Positions 1 through 4,328 of a DNA stretch of 5,589 nucleotides are shown here, piece after piece. The stretch's first letter is position 1. Every line of letters begins with the position of its first letter. A program made the position numbers and the translations under genes. The notes beneath the pieces were generated by a model. The model saw only the letters and a program-made list of their open reading frames with translations. It was not told the DNA's origin and ran no database searches. Source of the DNA: Candidatus Nanohalarchaeota archaeon (GTDB lineage Archaea > EX4484-52 > B79-G9); the NCBI GenBank assembly GCA_030594795.1, contig JAUVEK010000090.1:1-5589 (forward strand), written 5' to 3'.

Positions 1-707
1 TGTCAAAGGTCCTGAAAAACCCCGAGAGACCCGCCGTGCTTGCAGTCGGCGGAAGCAAAATTGATGACACAATGAAAGTAATGGAACGGATGCTGAACTC
101 AAATGCCTGTGACAAAGTACTGACATCAGGACTCGTCAGCCTCGTATTCCTGGCTGCAGAAGGCCGCGACATAGGAGATGCAACCTATAGCACGCTGGTC
201 AGGAAAGAAGCGGATTTGCATATACCAAAAGCAAGAAAATTGCTTGCAAGATACGGAAGCAAGATAGAGATTCCACAGGATATTGCAATCTGCGTAAATA
301 ATAACAGGATTGAGATGCCTGTAGCAAACCTCCCGACTGACTTCCCGATCCTTGACATCGGAGAGAAGACAATAAACAATTATAAAACAATCCTTAATGA
401 AGCAGCAACTGTAGCCGGCAACGGGCCTGCGGGCATGTTTGAAAAGAAAGGATTTGAGAAAGGCACACATGAGTTGCTAAAAGCAATACATGAATGCAGG
501 GCATTCACAGTTCTTGGCGGCGGCCATCTTGCCCTCGCTGCAGAACAGATGGATCTCCTTGACAAGCTGGCTCATGTTTCAACCGGCGGCGGGGCATACA
601 TGCTGTTCATGACAGGAGAAAGGCTTCCGGCAGTCGATGCTCTGGTAAATGCGGCCCAGAAGCAGGCGCCTTTGATAGTGAGATCCCGGTATCAAAATCA
701 ATTCTAA
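1..707 (+). CDS. pgk: Phosphoglycerate kinase, C-terminal part (5' end outside window)
   Basis: Interconverts 1,3-bisphosphoglycerate + ADP and 3-phosphoglycerate + ATP in the cytoplasm. The reading frame is open from base 3 (bases 1-2 are a split codon), giving 234 residues, a bit over half of a usual ~400-residue enzyme. An in-frame GTG at 36 is internal: the residues before it (SKVLKNPERPAV) already match the family. Seen motifs: the hinge-region GGSK, NGPAGMFE, the nucleotide-binding glycine run GGGHLALAAEQ, and HVSTGGGAYMLF near the C terminus, all expected of the C-terminal nucleotide-binding domain. The GAPDH gene starts 18 bases after the TAA stop, so the two are almost certainly cotranscribed. 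The missing N-terminal domain reflects the window edge, not a truncation. Family assignment is secure. Confidence 0.95.
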   Translation, partial: SKVLKNPERPAVLAVGGSKIDDTMKVMERMLNSNACDKVLTSGLVSLVFLAAEGRDIGDATYSTLVRKEADLHIPKARKLLARYGSKIEIPQDIAICVNNNRIEMPVANLPTDFPILDIGEKTINNYKTILNEAATVAGNGPAGMFEKKGFEKGTHELLKAIHECRAFTVLGGGHLALAAEQMDLLDKLAHVSTGGGAYMLFMTGERLPAVDALVNAAQKQAPLIVRSRYQNQF

Positions 708-713
708 CAGTGT

Positions 714-719
714 AAGGAG
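714..719 (+). promoter_or_regulatory. Shine-Dalgarno site of gap
   Basis: AAGGAG sits 6 bases before ATG 726 in the 18-base gap after pgk. It favours ATG 726 over ATG 732 and shows that this operon uses leadered, SD-dependent initiation for its internal gene. Confidence 0.75.
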
Positions 720-725
720 CGTGAG

Positions 726-1754
726 ATGTATATGATAGCAGTGGCTGTAAATGGATTTGGAACAATAGGAAAGCGCGTGGCAGACGCAGTATCCATGCAG
801 GATGACATGAAAATAGTCGGCGTGGTAAAGACAAGGCCGACATTCGAAGCCAGGATGGCAATAGCATGCGGATATCCCCTGTATGCAAATAATGCTGAAA
901 ACATGCAGGTATTCAGGGACGCCGGCCTGAAAGTGGAAGGCGTGCTGGAAGATATGATAAAAAAAGCAGATATTGTCATTGACTGCACCCCCGGCAAATT
1001 TGGTGTCCTAAACAAGCCGGTTTATGAGTCCCATAAAGTGAAAGCGATATTCCAGGGCGGCGAAAAGTCAGGGACTGCAGACGTTTCATTCAATGCCCAG
1101 GGCAATTATTCAGAATCTATTGGAAAAGATTATGTTCGCGTCGTATCATGCAACACCACCGGCTTGTGCAGGACACTGAGCGCTGTTGAAAAGAAATTCG
1201 GGGTTGCAAAAGTGCGCGCAACACTGATCAGGCGCGGCCCGGACCCCGGGAACTCAAAAAAAGGGCCGGTTAATGCAATTGTGCCCAACCCTCCGACAGT
1301 GCCCAGCCACCACGGCCCTGACGTAAACACAATATTCCCCAACATGAACATCATGACAAGCGCGGTAATAGTGCCGACAACCCTCATGCACCTGCACACA
1401 GTCATAGTAGAGCTCAAAGACCATGCAACAACTGAAGAAATAAAAGAACTCTTCAAAAACACGCCGCGCGTCATCCTTGTAAAGGCAGGCGAAGGCTTCA
1501 CATCAACAGCAGAAATCATGGAATACGCGCGCGATACTGGCAGGAAGCGCAGCGACCTCAACGAGATCGCAGTATGGGACGAAAGCATAAACGTAATCGG
1601 AAAAGAACTGTTCTACACACAGGCAGTCCACCAGGAATCAGACGTGGTCCCGGAAAACATCGACTGCATCCGCGCAATGATGGGCACCATAACAGACCCG
1701 AAAGAATCCATCATGAAGACCGACAAGGCACTTGGCCTGAAGAAATGGTGGTAA
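726..1754 (+). CDS. gap: Type II (archaeal) glyceraldehyde-3-phosphate dehydrogenase
   Basis: NAD(P)-dependent, phosphorylating interconversion of glyceraldehyde-3-phosphate and 1,3-bisphosphoglycerate, the step adjacent to PGK. The 342 residues match the archaeal family length. Seen: an N-terminal Rossmann fold (VNGFGTIGKRVADAV, residues 9-23), the catalytic cysteine in SCNTTGLCR (Cys142), the archaeal stretch RRGPDPGNSKKGPVNAIVPN, PSHHGPDV, and TTLMHLH (His222/His224), where the family's catalytic histidine is expected. The Shine-Dalgarno AAGGAG at 714-719 lies 6 bases before ATG 726; ATG 732 (spacing 12) is the weaker alternative and would remove only two residues. Third codon positions are rich in A and C. 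It forms an operon with the pgk gene upstream; cofactor preference cannot be read from the sequence. Confidence 0.97.
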   Translation: MYMIAVAVNGFGTIGKRVADAVSMQDDMKIVGVVKTRPTFEARMAIACGYPLYANNAENMQVFRDAGLKVEGVLEDMIKKADIVIDCTPGKFGVLNKPVYESHKVKAIFQGGEKSGTADVSFNAQGNYSESIGKDYVRVVSCNTTGLCRTLSAVEKKFGVAKVRATLIRRGPDPGNSKKGPVNAIVPNPPTVPSHHGPDVNTIFPNMNIMTSAVIVPTTLMHLHTVIVELKDHATTEEIKELFKNTPRVILVKAGEGFTSTAEIMEYARDTGRKRSDLNEIAVWDESINVIGKELFYTQAVHQESDVVPENIDCIRAMMGTITDPKESIMKTDKALGLKKWW

Positions 1755-1794
1755 TGGGCATAGAAACAAAAAGGCGGACGACGTTAATACATGC

Positions 1795-2256
1795 ATGCGC
1801 GTAAGCCCTGAATTTCTCAAAAGTATTGCTGTCCCGGCGTCTGTCGGCGTTGTTCTTTATTTTTTGAATGTTAACTTCATCACATGGATGTTTAATGTGT
1901 TTCCGGAAACTGTTGCGCTTGTTTTTGGCAGGGGCACATGGTGGCTTGATGCGCCTGTTTTATTGAAGGTGTTTTATGTCGGGTTGGTCAGCCCTGTGGT
2001 TGAGGAACTGGTGTTTCGACGGGCAGTGCTTGGATATTTTGTGCACAGGGACAGGCAGGCATTCGGCCTTGCAGTATCTACAGTTGTTTTTGCGCTTTAT
2101 CACATGTTGTTTGGCTGGGGTTATTTGAAGGCAGTGATAATGCTGGTCCCGGGACTGGTGTTTGGAGTTATGTTTATCAGGTATGGATTCAGGGGGTGCC
2201 TCTCATGTCATTTATCGAACAACATTATGTCTGCAATTGCACTCATAAATATTTAA
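1795..2256 (+). CDS. Short CPBP-family intramembrane glutamic protease
   Basis: Probable membrane protease of the CPBP (CAAX protease/bacteriocin-processing, Abi) family; the substrate is unknown. All three family motifs are present in order: EELVFR (Glu70, Glu71, Arg75), FALYH (Phe99, His103) and HLSNN (His139, Asn143). Hydrophobic stretches at about residues 8-31, 54-74, 88-109, 111-130 and 135-153 suggest four or five membrane segments. At 153 residues it is shorter than most members (often 200-300) and ends 10 residues after motif 3, so it is a near-minimal core. ATG 1795 has only a weak purine run (GGCGG, 1773-1777) ahead of it; ATG 1791 runs into a stop after six codons. It starts 40 bases after gap and could be cotranscribed. 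Codons favour third-position T and G, unlike gap. Family assignment is firm; function is not. Confidence 0.85.
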   Translation: MRVSPEFLKSIAVPASVGVVLYFLNVNFITWMFNVFPETVALVFGRGTWWLDAPVLLKVFYVGLVSPVVEELVFRRAVLGYFVHRDRQAFGLAVSTVVFALYHMLFGWGYLKAVIMLVPGLVFGVMFIRYGFRGCLSCHLSNNIMSAIALINI

Positions 2257-2258
2257 AA
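2244..2258 (+). promoter_or_regulatory. TATA box of tRNA-Ser, overlapping the protease stop codon
   Basis: The AT-rich run ATAAATATTTAAA covers the last codons and the TAA (2254-2256) of the protease gene. Its centre is about 33 bases before the first tRNA base, leaving room for a short 5' leader removed by RNase P. Position and composition fit an archaeal promoter. Confidence 0.65.
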
Positions 2259-2284
2259 AACCTGCTGTCCAATCCTATGATAGT

Positions 2285-2401
2285 GCCGAAGTCGCTTAGC
2301 CCGGTAGAGCGGCCGCCTCGAAAGCGGCTGTCTGAAAGGACACGCAGGTTCGAATCCTTGCATAAAAAGAACGCAGGGCGGAAATCCTGCCTTCGGCGCC
2401 A
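2285..2401 (+). tRNA. tRNA-Ser(CGA) with a T-loop intron; CCA encoded
   Basis: Decodes UCG. Acceptor stem GCCGAAG (2285-2291) pairs perfectly with CTTCGGC (2391-2397), followed by discriminator G2398 and encoded CCA (2399-2401). D stem GCTT/GAGC (2294-2297/2307-2310) with loop AGCCCGGTA; anticodon stem GCCGC/GCGGC (2312-2316/2324-2328) with loop CTCGAAA, anticodon CGA at 2318+1 to 2321. A long variable arm, TGTC/GACA (2329-2332/2339-2342), is the hallmark of serine-type class II tRNAs, and G73 fits archaeal serine identity. The T arm starts normally (GCAGG then TTCGAA) but is interrupted: its 3' strand CCTGC lies at 2386-2390. Removing 2355-2384 gives a perfect 5-bp T stem and loop TTCGAAT; the mature RNA would be 87 bases with CCA. 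T-rich DNA (TCTTTCTTT) after 2401 may end transcription. Confidence 0.92.
2355..2384 (+). other. Intron of tRNA-Ser (position 59/60, 30 bases)
   Basis: The folded precursor gives a full bulge-helix-bulge: the T stem GCAGG/CCTGC is the outer helix; TTCG (2349-2352) pairs with CGGA (2379-2382, one T-G pair) as the central 4-bp helix; AAT (2353-2355) and AAT (2383-2385) are the two 3-base bulges; CCTTGC (2356-2361) pairs with GCAGGG (2373-2378) inside the intron, with an 11-base loop. Cutting after the second base of each bulge, as the archaeal splicing endonuclease does, removes exactly 2355-2384. The AATCCT repeat makes several cut positions give the same product; the BHB picks this one. Confidence 0.85.
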
Positions 2402-2448
2402 TCTTTCTTTCCCTGCATCTGACAGCGCAAGTCAATCAACACCCACCC

Positions 2449-2461
2449 AAAAAGATATAAC
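2449..2461 (+). promoter_or_regulatory. TATA box of the small membrane protein gene
   Basis: AAAAAGATATAAC is centred about 28 bases before ATG 2484, so transcription should begin at or just before the start codon. No Shine-Dalgarno sequence lies between, which fits a leaderless mRNA. It also separates this gene from the tRNA upstream. Confidence 0.6.
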
Positions 2462-2483
2462 CAGAAATCTACACTATGTTACT

Positions 2484-2810
2484 ATGCGCAATAACATGAA
2501 TGCAACCGAAAAACCTGTTAACTGGAACAATGTTGCCTTAAAGATGATTCCGGTTCTGATAATAGTTCTTATGGGTATAATGTATATGTTTAATCAGAAT
2601 TCTGATAAAGTATATGTAGCATATTACAACATTACCAACCAATCAAATCCGTACGCAGCTCCCGATTCCGGTGAACCGGGCGCGATTTTCCTGCCTCATC
2701 ACATTCTTTTGATAATGATTGCTGTCGGGATAATAGTAGTTATCGTCTTTGCAATCTATATATTAGGTTGTATTGACGAGGATGAAAATTACCATTCAAA
2801 TGCATATTAA
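2484..2810 (+). CDS. Small two-helix membrane protein, function unknown
   Basis: I do not recognise this 108-residue protein. It has a polar N terminus (1-17), a hydrophobic helix at about 18-36 (ALKMIPVLIIVLMGIMYMF), a polar loop at 37-72 rich in Asn, Tyr and Pro, a second helix at about 73-96 (ILLIMIAVGIIVVIVFAIYI), and an acidic, Tyr-containing tail. The loop carries two N-glycosylation sequons, NIT (49-51) and NQS (52-54), which fits an outward-facing loop with both ends in the cytoplasm. The frame is open upstream to 2196, but that stretch runs through the tRNA gene and is not coding. ATG 2484 is chosen from the TATA box spacing; ATG 2496 is the alternative. It is convergent with ndk, with 14 bases between the stop codons. 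Confidence 0.65.
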   Translation: MRNNMNATEKPVNWNNVALKMIPVLIIVLMGIMYMFNQNSDKVYVAYYNITNQSNPYAAPDSGEPGAIFLPHHILLIMIAVGIIVVIVFAIYILGCIDEDENYHSNAY

Positions 2811-2824
2811 GGTTTTGACTGATT

Positions 2825-3283
2825 CTATTTCTCATAAACCCATGTTTCTTCATTCTTTTCATATTCAATTATCTCATCAATATCGAAAAACAGGGTTATC
2901 TCTCTCTCAGCAGACTTTGCAGAATCAGAAGCATGTATGAGATTCCTTCCTGTATGAATACTAAAGTCATGCCTGATAGTCCCGGGAAGAGCATCTTTCG
3001 GATTTGTTGAACCAACCATCTTCCTGACCACTGCGATTGCGCCGTCACCCTCAACAATCATTGCCACAAGAGGGCCTGCCCTGATAAAGTTGACAAGACC
3101 CTTATAGAAATCCTTGCCCTCATGCTCGCCATAATGCTTTTTTGCAAGCTCGCTGGACACCATAAGCATCCTTAACGCAGAAATCTTCATTCCCTTGTGC
3201 TCAAACCTGGAGATGATATCCCCAACAAGTCCCCTCTGCACAGCATCCGGCTTTACCAACACAAGAGTCCTTTCTATTTTCAT
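2825..3283 (-). CDS. ndk: Nucleoside diphosphate kinase
   Basis: Transfers the gamma phosphate from ATP to other (d)NDPs through a phosphohistidine, balancing cytoplasmic nucleotide pools. The 152 residues match the normal length. Seen: the N-terminal strand and KPDAVQRGLVG (Lys11), FYKGLVNFIRAGPLVAMI in the middle, PGTIRHDFS (Arg104), and the active site NLIHASDS with catalytic His117. In the active-site motif, Ala replaces the more common Gly. The start ATG at 3283 matches the family N terminus. Archaea often keep ndk after rpl24e, as here, but an 86-base gap with a probable terminator and a TATA box suggests its own transcription. No SD is visible in the predicted ~20-base leader. Confidence 0.97.
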   Translation of the reverse strand: MKIERTLVLVKPDAVQRGLVGDIISRFEHKGMKISALRMLMVSSELAKKHYGEHEGKDFYKGLVNFIRAGPLVAMIVEGDGAIAVVRKMVGSTNPKDALPGTIRHDFSIHTGRNLIHASDSAKSAEREITLFFDIDEIIEYEKNEETWVYEK

Positions 3284-3324
3284 ACAGAATCAACACATAT
3301 TTCATATTTCATGATTTTTTATTG

Positions 3325-3332
3325 CATATAAA
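3325..3332 (-). promoter_or_regulatory. TATA box of ndk
   Basis: On the minus strand TTTATATG lies about 45 bases before ATG 3283, predicting a transcription start near 3303 and a ~20-base leader. It lies between the probable terminator of the ribosomal operon and ndk. Confidence 0.5.
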
Positions 3333-3348
3333 GTATGAACAGGCAATC

Positions 3349-3371
3349 AAAAAGCTTAGCACGACAGTGCT
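3349..3371 (-). terminator. Hairpin plus T run after rpl24e
   Basis: On the minus strand AGCAC (3371-3367) and GTGCT (3362-3358) form a 5-bp stem with a 4-base loop, overlapping the rpl24e TAG stop, followed by T5 at 3353-3349. Archaeal termination depends mainly on the T run, so the hairpin may be incidental, but the position at the operon end fits. Confidence 0.4.
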
Positions 3372-3561
3372 ATGATTTCTTGCCGAGCTTCTCACTTTTT
3401 CGCTTCCTGTAAAGTTCGGTCCACACAACCTTTTTAGCCATCCTTATCTTCGCATTTCTCTCGCACTTTGAACTGCAAAAATAACTCACAGTACCGTCAG
3501 ATTTTACAGATACAAGCCCTTTGCCTGTACCGACAGGCTTCTCGCAAAAAGAACATTTCAT
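3370..3561 (-). CDS. rpl24e: Ribosomal protein L24e
   Basis: Small zinc-binding protein of the archaeal 50S subunit. Its 63 residues fit the family. Four cysteines form the zinc site: Cys3 and Cys6 (MKCSFC), Cys29 and Cys33 (FCSSKC). The family core GTGKGLVSVKSDGTV and VVWTELYRKRK follow, and the tail is basic for rRNA binding. The start is ATG 3561, not the GTG at 3570: that GTG lies inside a GGTG Shine-Dalgarno (3571-3568) spaced 6 bases from the ATG, and MKC is the family N terminus. It starts 17 bases after rps28e and is the last gene of the ribosomal operon. Confidence 0.95.
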   Translation of the reverse strand: MKCSFCEKPVGTGKGLVSVKSDGTVSYFCSSKCERNAKIRMAKKVVWTELYRKRKSEKLGKKS

Positions 3562-3567
3562 AATAAG

Positions 3568-3571
3568 CACC
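3568..3571 (-). promoter_or_regulatory. Shine-Dalgarno GGTG that decides the rpl24e start
   Basis: GGTG on the minus strand, 6 bases before ATG 3561. The only upstream in-frame start (GTG 3570-3568) is part of this site, so it is unlikely to be the initiation codon. Confidence 0.6.
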
Positions 3572-3578
3572 GTATAAC

Positions 3579-3773
3579 TTACTCAATAACACCCGCGTCT
3601 TCCATATCTGACTCTTTTACCATCAGTATGTCTCCGACGCGCACAGAACCTACCACGTTCCTCACAAGCACCTTATTGCGCTTCAGGTCATCGACAACAG
3701 TGCATCTTACTCTCGTAACTCCTTTTGCGCCGCTGCGGCCCATAATATGTATAACTTTTGCTGGTAATGCCAT
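3579..3773 (-). CDS. rps28e: Ribosomal protein S28e
   Basis: Small OB-fold protein of the 30S subunit near the mRNA exit. In its 64 residues the family core is clear: PAKVIHIMGRSGAKGVTRVRC (N-terminal half), then LVRNVVGSVRVGDIL (36-50), close to the usual RNVKGPVREGDIL signature. The C terminus is odd: archaeal and eukaryotic homologues usually end in a basic LxETEREARRLR-type tail, while this one reads VKESDMEDAGVIE, which is acidic and lacks the arginines. The SD GAGGT (3786-3782) lies 8 bases before ATG 3773. It starts 27 bases after rpl7ae and is followed 17 bases later by rpl24e. Confidence 0.93.
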   Translation of the reverse strand: MALPAKVIHIMGRSGAKGVTRVRCTVVDDLKRNKVLVRNVVGSVRVGDILMVKESDMEDAGVIE

Positions 3774-3800
3774 TGTAATCTACCTCTTAATATGAGTTAA

Positions 3801-4166
3801 TTATTTCTTTAGCTCCTGTATCTTTTTAACAATTTCTTCTACCTGCTTCTTTCCTTTTCCCTCATCAGCTATTGCAACAGCTGCTGTAGGAACTTCAATG
3901 CCGCATGCCGCTCCCAGCTCCTGTTTGCTTGGAACTGTTATGACAGGAACATCCTTCTCTTTGCATATCATTGGAATGTGCATGACAACTTCAATAGGCT
4001 CCACATCCTCTGCTACAACCACCAGTTTCGCAAGCCCGCGCTCAATCGCCTTAGTCGCCTCATTAGTGCCCTTTCTTATATTCCCTGAGCCTTTTACAGC
4101 CTCAAGCGCATCATATACCTTCTCTGCAACATCCTTGCTTACTTCAAAATCAACTAACTTTCCCAT
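3801..4166 (-). CDS. rpl7ae: Ribosomal protein L7Ae (kink-turn RNA-binding protein)
   Basis: Binds kink-turns in 23S rRNA and, in archaea, also in box C/D and H/ACA guide RNAs and RNase P RNA. The 121 residues match the family. Seen: the RNA-binding stretch GNIRKGTNEATKAIERG (29-45), LVVVAEDVEP (48-57), the core MHIPMICKEKDVPVITVPSK (62-81), ELGAACGIEVPTAAVAI around the loop that contacts the kinked RNA, and a lysine-rich C-terminal helix. The start is ATG 4166: an SD GAGGTG (4178-4173) lies 6 bases upstream, and the in-frame GTG at 4175 is inside that site. First gene of the operon with rps28e and rpl24e. Its leader can fold next to the SD, so autoregulation is possible but unproven. Confidence 0.97.
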   Translation of the reverse strand: MGKLVDFEVSKDVAEKVYDALEAVKGSGNIRKGTNEATKAIERGLAKLVVVAEDVEPIEVVMHIPMICKEKDVPVITVPSKQELGAACGIEVPTAAVAIADEGKGKKQVEEIVKKIQELKK

Positions 4167-4172
4167 ATTTAA

Positions 4173-4178
4173 CACCTC
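4173..4178 (-). promoter_or_regulatory. Shine-Dalgarno GAGGTG that decides the rpl7ae start
   Basis: A strong SD match 6 bases before ATG 4166. The alternative start GTG 4175-4173 overlaps it, so the protein should begin MGKLVDF. Confidence 0.75.
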
Positions 4179-4277
4179 ATATTAAATCTCGGCAATACCG
4201 TCATCAACTTAATGCTTTCATTGGCAGAATATTTTAGATAATATCTGTTTCAACACACAAGTATTCAATCAAATACC

Positions 4278-4286
4278 TTTAAATAA
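4278..4286 (-). promoter_or_regulatory. Candidate TATA box of the rpl7ae operon
   Basis: TTATTTAAA on the minus strand predicts a start near 4256 and a leader of about 90 bases. A second AT-rich run (CTAAAATATT, 4237-4228) could instead drive a ~40-base leader. Both lie downstream of tRNA-His and its T-run terminator, so the operon need not depend on the tRNA promoter. Confidence 0.45.
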
Positions 4287-4314
4287 TTTACGATTGCGCA
4301 AGCTTTGCTCCCTG

Positions 4315-4327
4315 AATAAAAAATAAA
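4315..4327 (-). terminator. T-run terminator of tRNA-His
   Basis: TTTATTTTTTATT on the minus strand begins one base after C4328, directly behind the tRNA 3' end; T-rich tracts of this kind end archaeal transcripts. Confidence 0.6.
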
Positions 4328-4328
4328 G

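Noticed and set aside
126..470. Minus-strand reading frame opposite pgk.
   Set aside because: It is antisense to clearly conserved PGK sequence and reads as Cys/Phe/Ser-rich shadow coding; the same holds for the antisense frames at 1130-1588 and 4601-5116.
1754..1804. A 16-codon reading frame starting in TAATG at the gap stop and ending inside the protease start region.
   Set aside because: Too short and without similarity to anything; the overlap could allow coupling, but nothing beyond position supports it.
2371..2390. The second GCAGG...CCTGC hairpin as the real T arm of tRNA-Ser.
   Set aside because: Its 8-base loop GCGGAAAT lacks T54, T55 and C56; the first copy supplies TTCGAA, and intron removal completes it.
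2285..2401. tRNA-Ser as a pseudogene disrupted by an insertion.
   Set aside because: Every helix is intact, CCA is present, and the inserted bases form a BHB whose cuts restore a perfect T arm; a random insertion would not.
2196..2483. Long upstream extension of the small membrane protein gene (open frame from 2196).
   Set aside because: It overlaps the end of the protease gene and the whole tRNA-Ser gene; the TATA box at 2449-2461 and hydrophobic pattern place the start at 2484.
3280..3312. A 10-codon upstream frame that ends in ATGA over the ndk start.
   Set aside because: The predicted transcript start near 3303 lies after its ATG, and it has no SD.
3898..4185. Plus-strand reading frame opposite rpl7ae.
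   Set aside because: The minus strand encodes a complete L7Ae with SD and motifs; the plus frame is a Ser/Thr-rich shadow.
4181..4213. A canonical kink-turn or box C/D RNA in the rpl7ae leader.
   Set aside because: TGATGA resembles box C, but no CTGA box D lies near, and the tandem G-A pairs cannot be placed beside both stems without an extra bulge.
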